NCBI GenBank assembly: GCA_029817715.1
Contig: JARUPY010000387.1
Location: 5,828,001-5,892,000, forward strand
DNA: 64,000 nucleotides
Direction: 5' to 3'
From: Melastoma dodecandrum
Lineage: Eukaryota > Streptophyta > Magnoliopsida > Myrtales > Melastomataceae
Under the pieces are notes generated by a model. That model saw only the letters and a list, made by a program, of their open reading frames with translations. It searched no databases and was not told the origin of the DNA. Both the position numbers and the translations under genes were made by a program. This document shows, one piece after another, positions 48,099 to 58,608 of the stretch (positions are counted from its first letter, which is position 1; each line of letters starts with the position of its first letter).

Positions 48099-50226
48099 TC
48101 ACATCTGGTTTGTTGTCTTAACAGGGACCCTCGCGATATCTACTAGATGTCGATGCAATGCCTGGGGCTTTGAAAAGAAGGGGGAGTGATCTGCACCTTT
48201 AAGGAAGAAGACCTCCTCAGGCGCATCTGCCTTCATCATTGCCTCTTGCAACTGACTGGGAATTGCACGGTCTTCTCTAGCCACAATGTAGAATCTGCGG
48301 ACCGACCCATATTTCGATTCGGAGAGGGAGAGCTTCTCCATGACCGGCCCGAAAGGAACTGGCCTCATCGACAGCAATGCCAACGTGACATCCTGAAGAA
48401 AAATGTGCTCGCCTTAGCCTTACTCATACCAAACGTTGACCATTGACCTGCTCGATAACTTTATTTGTACGAACCTTCAAGGAACATTGATGAAATAGGA
48501 GGTCTGTTAACGAGGATTTCTCGAAGTCGATTGCGGTCGGAGGCTTCTGGTTCCCGTCGTGGTACAAGAATATCTGTGCCTGTCGCATCATAAGGCTCTG
48601 GTATTCCTGTAGCAGAGACCAAATTATTTTCGGCTATTGTATTGCAATCATTATCTGGCTAGTGATTCGAAAATGATCACAGAAAGCGAACCTCTTGAGA
48701 GAAGATGTCAAGGGCGCTCTGGCCATTCCTCAGCATTGCCGCTGCAACATACACAGCCTTTGATATCTTGTCTGGATGCGACTCCATCACATACGACAGG
48801 CAAGCACCCCCGAAATCATGTCCAACAAGAATGACCTGCGAGAATTCTGAGTTCTGAATAAGACTAGTCCCAGGTAACGGGACATCAACCCCACCAAATG
48901 ATCACGAAATAAATTGACCTTCTCTCCATCCCCTAGCTTCTCGAGCAACTCAACGAGCGGCTTAACATACTGAGCCATGGTTTTCACGCTGCTCGTGTCT
49001 GTCGACTGAATGCCGGACCCAGTCAAGTCGACCGCCTCGACTCTGAATCCACTCTCCCTTAAAAGGGCCACCGTCTTGTACCAGCACCACGCGCCGAAGC
49101 CTCCACCATGAACCAGCACGAAGTGATCAGTTTCCAGCCCATCAGTTAGACAAACCTGAACGCAAATCACAAGGAAGAATTCTTTAAATCGAAACAGTTT
49201 GACAGATGAAAAACAACTAAACGACCAACACCGAAACCCAATACGGGTTCTCGATTCCGCCGATCCTGAACATAGCACGTGCTGGCACGCAGTCAGGTCG
49301 AGAGCGTTTTAAAGTATGCTTTCTGGGTCGGAGAATATCCAGTAACTCGAAGGACTCGAAAGATGCTCACAGGATTAAGACGAGAACATTCACAATAGAG
49401 ACAAAGGCATTTCAACTTCAAATACAGTTTGGTGGTCCTTCTCAGAGGATCGAGAAATTGGCCCAGCAATCCCAAACCCAATAATGATGTCGTTACAATA
49501 TAAAAACATAGAAATACGACCTCTTCAACCTCGGGAAATCGACTTCGATATAAAAGAATGGCAACAGCAGCCCGAAGTTTTGTGTTCAAATAATAAGTCA
49601 AAAAAGTGATATTATTGTTAGTTTAAGTTATCATCTCTACCTTTGAGGAAAATAATAGCTTAAAGCCACACACACACACACTGATTGGAGACGGAAAGTG
49701 GAAGAAAAATTAATCAGCAAAAAAGCTTGCAGATTCCTTTCATCATGACAAATCACCATAACCGAATTTCCTGTACCTCTAAATTAGTAAAGCAATCCCA
49801 CTTTACCAATCTGTATCATGTTGATCTTACCTGGTTATGAGCTACATCGACAGGAGGTTGCTGATGATTGTGATCATTGCTGAACGACTTCCTCCGGGAA
49901 GTCGAACTCCTAGGCAGGCCCTGGACCTGCTTGTTTTTCCCTTGGGAATGATACACGGCCGATGCCGACCTGCTGTACTGAGCCGGCCCTTCTCTTTGGT
50001 ACTGCTGTAGGAGCATGAGCGCCGCCATGGCCTGTTCTTTGACTAAGGAGTCCTCGTCAGGATCTCCCTCATCCTTCTCCTTGGACAGGAATGATCTCCT
50101 GAAGAAGCTGCTCCTCCTGGCAGGAGACGAAGGCCGTGGAACTGGAACGGGAACAGAACTGTCCGCAGCAGGGCCGTCGGGGTCTTCAGTCTTGTCCGCA
50201 GCGAAGCATGCCAGCGTGTTCCCCAT
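48099..50226 (-). CDS. Methylesterase, MES11-type alpha/beta hydrolase
   Basis: Plant methylesterase-family protein (relatives demethylate methyl-IAA, methyl-salicylate or methyl-jasmonate). Five exons read 50226-49831, 49155-48919, 48835-48692, 48606-48475 and 48392-48099, giving 400 residues with all junctions in phase. The first exon encodes a long Ser/Arg-rich extension starting MGNTLACF, a good N-myristoylation (Gly2) and palmitoylation (Cys7) site. The hydrolase core begins FVLVHGGGFGAWCWYK. The nucleophile elbow reads GHDFGG, with Asp218 in the place where most family members have Ser; to my knowledge this is shared by the MES11-15 group. Other candidate catalytic residues are Asp344 and His372 (KGADHSPFF). 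Enzyme activity is therefore uncertain; a membrane-associated binding role is possible. The 675-bp first intron contains a small unrelated frame. Confidence 0.88.
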
Positions 50227-51148
50227 GTCTCCCGACTCGATACTACGAGGAAGACAAAGGAGGGGAGGAGGAGAAGGTTATGAGATCGGGAATGGGGTTT
50301 GGTGTGTAAACTGATGACGTTTTTATTGAGTTCTCTCTGACTTTTTTGAAATGGTATTTGCTTTGCTCCATGCTTGAGAAGAATTAAAGTGAATAGGCTG
50401 GGGGAGGATGTCGAAGGGCATTAGAGTTTCTAATGCTATGATTTTGATAATAATAGTTTATTGAAATGAATGGACCGGCGATTTTTATCTCATATTTATG
50501 TTGTTTGATATAATTTATGGGAATATTGTTTAGGCGGCCATGCATGGACTTGTCAGTTTCTACTTGGAAGGATTCATGATTGATGACCTGGGAATCAAAG
50601 AAAGACTGCGCCCAAATGATCAAAATTATTTTTCTTCACTAATCTTAATCTTATGACAAAGTCCCATCATCTCAAAAAGAATTTTATTTTAATTCATTAT
50701 TGGATGGATATAAAACAGTAATTTGGGGTTAGGATTTGCAGAAAAAGCAAGACTGCTAATTTGGACTTGATCTATGTTCTTTCCCAGATGGTGCGGAAGA
50801 AAAGTCCGGCAAATTCCGGGGCTGACTTAGTTGAAGTTTTAGAACAGTGCCCTCCACAAGAGCAACAAGGGCATGTTAATTTTAGCAAAAGACGCCATAA
50901 CCCATCTCAGTGACGCAAAGCACTCCAAGAAGAGTCCAGAATATATGCTTCGATGATGTAAATCCACTACTGTAAATTTTTAAGAAAGCCTCATGGTATT
51001 GCCTCGTTTTCTTCCTGTCTGAACCAAATCCGGAAGTCCCAACATCATAGTATACACCCCCCCCCCCCCACCCCCCCAAAAAAAAAAAAAAACACTACAA
51101 AGACCCGCAGACTCGACTAGTTAAGTATCAGTCTGTCACCCCGGGAGG
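50227..51148. other. Promoter side of the methylesterase gene and spacer
   Basis: Non-coding. Holds the promoter of the methylesterase gene (minus strand) near 50230-50500. A run of C (51057-51069) broken by an A from further C and a long A run lies at 51057-51093. No other gene is seen. Confidence 0.5.
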
Positions 51149-53716
51149 CTAAAGTCCCGGCAAGGGGAATTGGGTCGTGAGAGCTTCCACTCTGTCCCGC
51201 AAGTCTGTTATCCTGTTCCTCAAAGGGAAGTCTTGGGATGCCAAGAAATTCATGAAGTCTTGGAGCTTCGTACCCGGGGCTGCCTGTTTGGCCTCCATGG
51301 TGATCTGAATCCCCTCATGAATGAAGTCCGCTGTCGCTCTGAACTCCTCCTCTGTGAAGGCACGGGTGGTCATGGCCGGTGACCCAATGCGGATCCCACC
51401 GGACACCAGCGCGCTCTTGTCGCCTTTTCAGATTGAATATATCATTAGTTTGCTTTGAAATGAAAAGAAAATTTGGAAAATCACCCGAAGCAATGCACTC
51501 TCTGTTGGACTAACCGGTACCGAGTTCTTGTTGAGAGTGACAGAAGCTAAATCAAGAATCTTCTCCACCCGAGCACCCTCAATTCCCTATCAATAGGAGA
51601 GGCGACAGAAAATTTACATTGAATTTGTACACGCAATAAAAACAGCGGGTAGATACTTAAGGCCTAGTGTATGATCTTAAGAGTCGGAAAAACGACACGA
51701 AAGCTCAAAGATGCCAAGAGGCACAAAAAAGAAAGGCCTTGTACTCACCATTGGACGCAAGTCAACCAGGACGAGATGGTTGTCGCTGCCACCAGAAACT
51801 AATTTGTACCCAAGATCAATCAAACGGCTAGCGAGAGCTCCACAATTCGATATGACCTAAAGGAATGCCAACAGTGCTTCAGGCCCCAAAGATCATCTGA
51901 TTAGGACTTGTTTCGAAATTCACACAAGTTACAGTACCCTGTTTTGGTAGGTCTTGAACTCAGATGACTGAGCAAACTTTAGGCATACAGCAAGTCCTCC
52001 GATTGTATGGTTATGAGGACCACCCTGCAAAACGAAGTCATTCACCATCTTTCGAGTCAAAGCACAAACGAGTTTGAAAAATAGTGAAACTACTAGGTCA
52101 GATGGGCAAACCTGAAGTCCAGGGAAGACGGCATTATAGATTGCAGATTCTAAGTCAACCCCGAGAACCAAGCCTTTCTTGAAAAATATCATGCCTCCCC
52201 GTGGGCCTCGGAGGGACTCATAAATATAGCAAAACGTTAGTAGAGGACGCCATTATCAACTGACCGTATGATGTCACACCTTATGAAACATATGGAGAGT
52301 TTAATGGAAGAAAACTACAAACTTGCTCTTCTTGGGAGTTGGGAGCAGAGGGGGAGAAACTTTAGATTGAATAGAAAAGTTGTAAAGTACAGGTTTCCTT
52401 TTACCAAATAAAGTCACCTCCACATTATTCCTCCTCTAACAAACCAAACTCAGGTGAACAATAGGAGAAAGAGGTCTCTTTTTAAGTAAATGAACAGCCA
52501 CCCGTAAAGACACATACCATAATGTCGAACAAAAAATAACAGGATGAAATTTGAGCAACAAATCACACCCAAAGGAAAGCTAAAAGGGGGAAGAATTAAT
52601 CATCAAATTTGAAAGAGAAAAAGGGTAGAGATAACTCGATATTCACGTGCACCTTATGAGTAGTTGTTGTCACAATATCACAATATGGGAAAGGATCGGC
52701 TACAACAGAAGCAGCAACAAGACCACTAATGTGTGCTATGTCCGCCATAAGGAAAGCACCCACAGCATCTGCGATCTTCCAGCATGCAACGGTGACCATT
52801 GAACATCATTAACCTTTGAAAATTATATGCATAAGATTTTTAGCCAAATCAAATTGAAAATAATCCGTAGAAGACTACCTTCCTCATACGGGGATAGTCA
52901 AAGTCACGAGGATATGCACTAGCACCGGCAATTATAAGCTTTGGTCGAAAGAGAGTTGCAGTTTTCTCCAGCATATCGTAATCCACAATTCCTAAGATCA
53001 GTTTAGATTAAATTAAGCTGAAATGAGGAAAGGATGTGATAGTCAACAAAACTGATGTACCAGTAGATTCATCAAGCCGGTAAGGCATGGACTCAAAATA
53101 GATTGAAGTGCCAGAAACATGTCGTTTGGGAGTCATGAATCCATGAGACAGATGGCCCCCATGAGGCAAGTCTAAACCCTAAAGACAACGTGTGAATTTT
53201 CAATTTAATGCTACTAACGCTAAACATATAGCAGCGAATGGGATCGTGGATGTTACCATGATGCGATCGTGCGGATTCAAAATTGCAGTGTAAACCTCAA
53301 AATTTGCAGTCGAACCAGATAAAGGCTGAACATTCACACCCCACTTCTTCAAATCCAAATGAAAAGCTGCCAAGGCCCTTTCCTGACACAAAATCTCCAG
53401 CTCATCAATGTACTCGTTCTGCAACAGAAGAGTGGTTCAGTTTTTCACCAAATGGAGCTCGTGCAGCATAAATGAAGAATTCTGTTAATCAATTTAAATG
53501 AAAAAACTAATCCCAATTATCTCTTCCCAGGAAGCCCGTCGGAGTACTTGTTTGTGAGGAATAAACCAACAGCCTCCATCACGGCCCTTGATGTGAAGTT
53601 TTCGGAAGCAATAAGCTCCAGACTCTTGAACTGCCTCTACTTCTCTTTGGCAATGATCCCACGCACTTCCGGATCAGCATCACTCAAACCATTGTCCAAG
53701 AGCACGCTCTTTTTAC
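51149..53716 (-). pseudogene. Chloroplast-type serine hydroxymethyltransferase, 5'-truncated
   Basis: SHMT converts serine and tetrahydrofolate to glycine and methylene-tetrahydrofolate using pyridoxal phosphate. About ten exons are readable on the minus strand, closest in memory to plastid SHMT3. These include [20 protein letters not shown] (53419-53259), [46 protein letters not shown], the Lys motif TTTTHK then [45 protein letters not shown] and GGIRIGSPAMTTR, ending with a stop at 51149. The first remaining exon (53716-53530) has a TAG at 53639-53637. It runs into a second stop after LPGKR, where the conserved YYGG and the splice donor are missing. No transit peptide or first exon is found; an LTR starts at 53738. 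The rest is well kept, so inactivation is recent. Confidence 0.85.
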
Positions 53717-53737
53717 CTGTCAATTAACATCAGATAG

Positions 53738-55161
53738 TGTTGACACAATAAGATACTCTGGGCCTGTAGTAAGTCTACAGCCCATATTAGAACACGGGCT
53801 TTAGCTAAGTCTATGGCCCGTCGACTGAGCCAAAAAATATCAGTCCGTAGCAGCCTAAGTCTAAAACCCCTTTTAAAATACGAGTGTGAGCTAAGTCTAC
53901 TGGACACGTCCCACACACGATTTCACTAAGTGGAGGTTAGAAGAATCTCTAAGAAAAACAAACTCCGAGATCCCCGGAGAGGAGTTAAGATCGAGCCACG
54001 ATTCAAGAGATTTTTCAGGGACGTGCGCAGCGTACAAAAATCTATTGAGATTTAGTATAAAAGGGGAACAGACTCATCTTAGAAAAAAACACGATCAATT
54101 AGCCAGACACAAGCTTTGCATTGCTCGTCACCCTTAGTTTAGTAGATACCCCGGCCTGTGTTATTGGGTCATCATTTCAACAACGGGGCAAGCAACCGTA
54201 GCTCCGTTGATCAACCTTCCGCCAACGCTTCCATCGTCGAGACGAGCAATCGTAGTCGCGACATCCAGCTTCCACCATTGCCTCCACCGTCGGGACGAAC
54301 GACCGTAATTCCGACGATCATCACCGCCTGCATCTCCGTCACCAAGGTGTTCATCCGAAGCCTCGACATCCGCACCTGACGTCCACCAGACTCTGCTTCA
54401 CGGGGCTAAGTCTACAGCGCACTGTGCTGAGTCTACAGCGTCAGCAGTGACGTCAGCACCAGGCCTGCGTCTCGCGACAACGAGTCTACAGCGTCAGCAG
54501 TGACGTCAGCTCCAGTCGCACCTCCAGCAGCGAGTCTACACCGCATCCGTCATCCCTACCCCGCACTTCTGTAATTTTTCGAATTTGTAATCAGTCGTTC
54601 TATTTATCATTGAAATTCATCTTTCTGGCGACCACATACAATTCTCTGTGAGTCTAATTGCCAAATATTTCCGACGTGGTCCGTTTCCAACGCGAACACG
54701 TCTTTGGCGACCACAGTGGGAGCGGAAAAAGTACTTCGCGTTTGCTGATGGCGAAAAATACCAGAAGCGGAACTAACCGAGATCCCCCACCTCCATTAGA
54801 TGGAGACGGAGTTCCCGTAGAATAAAACACAAACGCGGGCGATGTGACTATAAGTAGTCAGGTGAATGCCAGTCAAACTGATCTCGGAGCGCATACACCC
54901 TCCGAATTCATATCCAGACTCGAATTTCACAAGGAGTTCAGTGATATGAGAAATCTGGTCGACAGACGAATATCTGGACTGGAAAACAACATGACTCGGA
55001 TTCTAGAGCAAATCAGCGCCTTAAATAGGCCCAGCGCTGTCGCAGGAAGAAGTAACCCCGTAGACAGGGAATTCTCCTTTATGGGGGATGCGCGGCGCAC
55101 CGAGAGAAGGAGTGTTTCGTTCCAAAAAGATGATCTTTGGAATAGTGATATCGCAGCATAA
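53738..55161 (+). mobile_element. Truncated LTR retrotransposon (gypsy-like), 5' LTR and gag start
   Basis: An LTR beginning TGTTGACACAATAAG runs from 53738 to about 54698. It has a TATA box TATAAAAGG at 54056-54064. A tandem 30-bp repeat contains the palindrome TGACGTCA (54448-54455 and 54501-54508). A primer-binding-like TGGCGACCACAGTGGGA lies at 54705-54721. The internal part starts a gag-like frame, MAKNTRSGTNRDPPPP (from 54749), with a stop at about 54822, then SRLEFHKEFSDMRNLVDRR up to a stop at 55161. The element is cut off there, where a copia gag in the opposite orientation begins. No pol or second LTR is present. Confidence 0.7.
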
Positions 55162-55301
55162 AGGCGACGCTCCTCGTGACCAACCAGAAGCGATTCAAGT
55201 TCTTCAATGCTGAGTTCGAGCATTCGTTCAGCCTGTGATAGTATCAAAGGCTCCCAGTCGATTGGCAGCCCGGTATAGATCCGTCGATTAATGTCTTCTT
55301 G

Positions 55302-55940
55302 CTATTTTGGCTTGCCAATATGAGCATATCGAAGAGCCTGTTGCTTGACTGAGTTGATATATACTGCCATTGATTGTTGTTCCCTTTTCAGATCACGCCA
55401 TTGTTGGTCGAGCAGATCTTCTTGGGCAGCTGTTTGTCTTACAAACATTGTGCCAAGTCGGGTCCAGGCTTCATGAGATGTCTTGGAGGTGACAATGGTC
55501 ACTCCAATTTCTTCTGTGACTGCAAGCATGACACACATTAAAGCAAAATTATCTCTTGATTCCCACCTTAGGTAGTCGAGATTGGCAGTAGTGATACCAT
55601 CCGGGTTAATGATTATCTTGGTTGGAACGATGATACGACCTTCCACATGATCTAGCAGTCCATACGTAGCTAATAACGGAGTCATCACGTCTTTTCAATA
55701 AATGTAGTTTTGCCCATCTAATTTGATGGAAATCGTCGGAATTGTTGTTGGGGTTTGGATAATTGGGAACGAATAGGAGGAAGATGAAGATATTGTCGAG
55801 GAGGATGAGTGAGATAAGTGAGGGAATTGTGTTTGCCATCGTGCCGATAGCCAATAGCGGAAGAGATGAGCCGGCGAAGTATTTCGTCTTAGGGCTCTAA
55901 TACCATGAATAGAGAAAAAATGAATATAGAAGAAAGGCAA
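55302..55940 (-). pseudogene. Copia gag start, truncated
   Basis: Minus-strand frame with the copia gag pattern TISIKLDGQNYIY, a stop (55697-55695), then DVMTPLLATYGLLDHVEGR, then SHEAWTRLGTMFVRQTAAQ and DLKREQQSMAVYINSVKQQA. It ends at a stop at 55302 and pol is missing. Only the 5' end of the element remains. Confidence 0.75.
55894..55905 (-). other. Primer-binding site of the truncated copia element
   Basis: Minus strand reads TGGTATTAGAGC, one mismatch from the tRNA-Met site in the element at 15158-20327. The LTR starts next to it with TGAATAGAG on the plus strand. Confidence 0.75.
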
Positions 55941-56232
55941 GCTGAATTCTCACTTACCGTTGTTCTCTATTGCTTTATAAAGTGAATGTACATAATACAG
56001 GAATAGAAGTATATCAAGACAGTCATAATGTGACTAAGTTATATACGGAAATCAAAATTATATCCTATTTATGAATGCTAAGATTAAGATGATTTATCTT
56101 TATCTCTATTACAGAGGTAGTGTCTTTGAATCAGAATCTTACGAAAGGTACCGAAAAGAACTTTAGAGTGAATTGCTGTCTATGACTAAATAAAAATAAA
56201 TTAGTTCGAGATAATTACCTCTAATTTATTTG
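55906..56232 (-). repeat. 5' LTR of the truncated copia element
   Basis: Starts TGAATAGAG next to the primer-binding site; the outer end is uncertain, perhaps TTTTACA at about 56232. No partner LTR exists in the window, so the outer boundary is a guess. Confidence 0.45.
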
Positions 56233-56260
56233 ATATTTTACATTTGACTTCATGGCACTT

Positions 56261-56332
56261 GCCTCCGTAGCATGGTAGTAGTGCTTTCGCTTCGTAAGCG
56301 AAAGGTCGCGAGTTCGATACTCGCCGCGAGCT
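56261..56332 (+). tRNA. tRNA-Thr (CGT), possibly a pseudogene
   Basis: The 72-nt stretch folds as a cloverleaf. The D arm is GCAT/GTGC with loop GGTAGTA. The anticodon stem is TTCGC/GCGAA with loop TTCGTAA, giving anticodon CGT at 56293-56295. The T arm is GCGAG/CTCGC with loop TTCGATA. A T run (TTTTCTTTT) follows at once, as expected for RNA polymerase III termination. The acceptor stem (GCCTCCG with CGCGAGC) has two mismatches and one G-T pair, so it may be a decayed gene. It starts about 30 bp from the outer end of a copia LTR. Confidence 0.6.
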
Positions 56333-56970
56333 TTTCTTTTCCGATCCGCCTGGTGCCATTTCTTTGTGTGTCTCTCACCTTCCGAGGTTTAACTCCCCTC
56401 CTCTGTTTTCTCCCTGTCTGACCAGGTTGAACTTTTCCCGGCTGCTCTACAACTTGCTTCATTCTTTGATCTGTCGTTGCTTCTTCTTGTTTTCTCTTCC
56501 CCAAGTGATGATCAACTGCCTTCCATTTATCTTTTTCGTTCGGAGTGGGCTTTCCTTTTCTTCTATTTTTGGGTGAAGTGGGTTGTTGTGTTGGTGTGGC
56601 GGTTTGATTAATTCTTATCCATGGGGGAGGACTCTGTTACTGCGCTAGCTCTAGGGTTTTAGTTGTGTGCTTTTCTGGGTGTTTTGACTTTATTTTAGCC
56701 CTTTCTTTGCTTGCCTTCAAAAGATAGCTTCTTTTTTGGTTGCTCTCTGTTTGTGTTTGCCTGGTATTTTGTTGGTTCCTCATGGTAAGGGGACGTGGTG
56801 ACCTTTTTCTCGTTTTGGTCTGTGCTGCTTCATTTTTGGGTGTTTGGTGATGCCTTGACTTTTCACTTGGCCTGCTCCGATACTTGTGTTTGAAATATTA
56901 ACGACTTTTTTCTGACGATTAATTTTGTTGTGGTTAAGCGAGCTATGAATTTTTTTTTTTTGATGCAGTG
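56333..56970. other. Leader region of the G3BP-like pseudogene
   Basis: Pyrimidine-rich sequence without a supported frame. It may represent the old promoter, 5' UTR and leader intron of the pseudogene that begins at 56971 (TTTTTTTTTTTGATGCAG just upstream resembles a splice acceptor). Confidence 0.4.
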
Positions 56971-58608
56971 ATGGCTACTCAGGCCAGTGGCACGGCTTCT
57001 GCCAGGGACTCCAGAGCCGTGGGTAACGTAACGCCTTCATCTTCCAGTATTACGATGTGCTTAAAATGTTGTGCCTTTTAAATGCTTTCAGCAGGTTATT
57101 CTCTTATTTTGATTTGATTTTGCATTATGAAATTTTGTAGTATTTTGCGGTCTTCTATGCATCTCTATGCAGACCTGCCTTGGCTTGTACTGGCTTAGTT
57201 ATAAAATTTTGGTATTTCTCCTGGCGCACATCAAAGTTCACACTTGTTTGGGTCATTCATCATTTTTTTTCTTGCCTGTTTCTAAATTGGTATGTGATAA
57301 TCAGGATATGTTTATCTTGAACTTACCCTCTCTACTTTTTTCAATTTTCAGGGAATCAATGACAAGATTCTATCCATAGGTTTTGAGAAATACATCTTCA
57401 GATTCTGACAGCAGATGCTCAGGCTTCTCACAAGGGTGGGGTCTCTGTATCAGTGACTGGCCATTTAACATTCTCTCAATCATGCTTTTTAGCCCCACAA
57501 GACAGTGGTTTTTTTTTTGTATTGAATGACATATTAAGGTATGTGGAAGGCGAATCTGCAGCACCTGTCTCTGCTTCCCGAGAGGAATTAGATGCCAAGT
57601 CTGTTGAAGTTTCTATTCCTGATTCTGGTGGGTTGTGATTCAAATTTGTTAGTGTATATTAGTTTTCTTTGTGGAAGTTTTTCCGCTCTGCTCTGGCTTG
57701 AATTAATCTGTTTTTATTAAAATTTACAGAACCAACCAATGTTGTTGCTCCTGAAGTGGATCAACCTGAGGTGGTATTCGAACCTGAGCTACATGCAGTG
57801 CCCTTGAGGTATTTTACCTTTGCATTTCCAGGCTTTTGTCCCGTTGTCCATGTAGTTTGGCCCTTTTCCGTTCCTCTTTTTGTTGAAAACCTTTATCTGC
57901 TTGTTTTTAACTTCTCACTCTCAGGTTGCTCCACTTGCAAAAAATTGTGTCACGAATGTCGTATCACAATTTATCCACAATATTCAAGTAGATTTGAAAA
58001 ATTATTTGCAGGGATTGTTTTCTCCCCCTAGTTTGTGAACTTGTTCATATATGATATTCTGATTGCCGTCGTTTTATAATTCCTACTGACAACACTGGTT
58101 TACAAGTACACTAAATTCGATTGCTTTGAGATCTTCAGGAAACTTCCACCTCGATAGGGAATCTTACTGCTCATAGCGAGGAGCAGAAGAGAGGTGAGAG
58201 CATCTGATCCTCCTTATGTTAGCAAGAGCATAGTTAGTTTCCATGAAAATTTTAGAGCGATCTCGGTTGAGTCGAAGTGCATGGCTCCATGCTCGGCCCA
58301 TGAATTAGGTTTGGATATCCAAAATGTAGGAGAGTGTCGCATATCCTTGATCAGATTCAGACCTGCGAAAATTCTTCAAAGAACGAAATGAGCCTTGAGA
58401 GAAAGAAAGTGCACGAGTATGACGCAGTTCTGTCTACATTCAGACAGCATAGCATCGACAGGCGGACAGGGCAGAGGATGGATTCCGCAATGACCAATAC
58501 AGGAACCGCGGTGGATTCTCAGGCAAGAGGAGGGCAGGAGGCAGCTACGGCTACCATAGGGATAGTCAGAACGGAGGCAGGAGAGGCCAAGGAATGATCA
58601 TTTTTTAA
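56971..58608 (+). pseudogene. G3BP-like (NTF2 domain plus RGG) pseudogene
   Basis: Remains of a plant RasGAP-SH3-binding-type RNA-binding protein. MATQASGTASARDSRAVG opens the frame at 56971. The next exon, encoding the start of the NTF2 domain, is not found. GINDKILSI (57354) and, in another frame, VSVSVTGHLT joined directly to FSQSCFLAPQDSG and FVLNDILRYVE (57438-57545) show internal deletions. Exon-like phrases follow (EPTNVVAPEVDQPEVVFEPE at 57730, ETSTSIGNLTAHSEEQKRGE at 58138). The RRM is missing. A Gly/Arg-rich end (NDQYRNRGGFSGKRRAGGSY, about 58494) is still readable, closing near 58608. Intact relatives act in stress granules. Broken in several places, hence not expected to work. Confidence 0.7.

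Noticed and set aside
49293..49601. 102-residue minus-strand frame in the methylesterase first intron
   Set aside because: Hydrophobic but without domain, and flanking exons join in phase without it.
51057..51093. C run followed by A run as a possible functional element
   Set aside because: Homopolymers of this kind (also at 59539-59555 and 31773-31782) are common low-complexity DNA and error-prone in sequencing.
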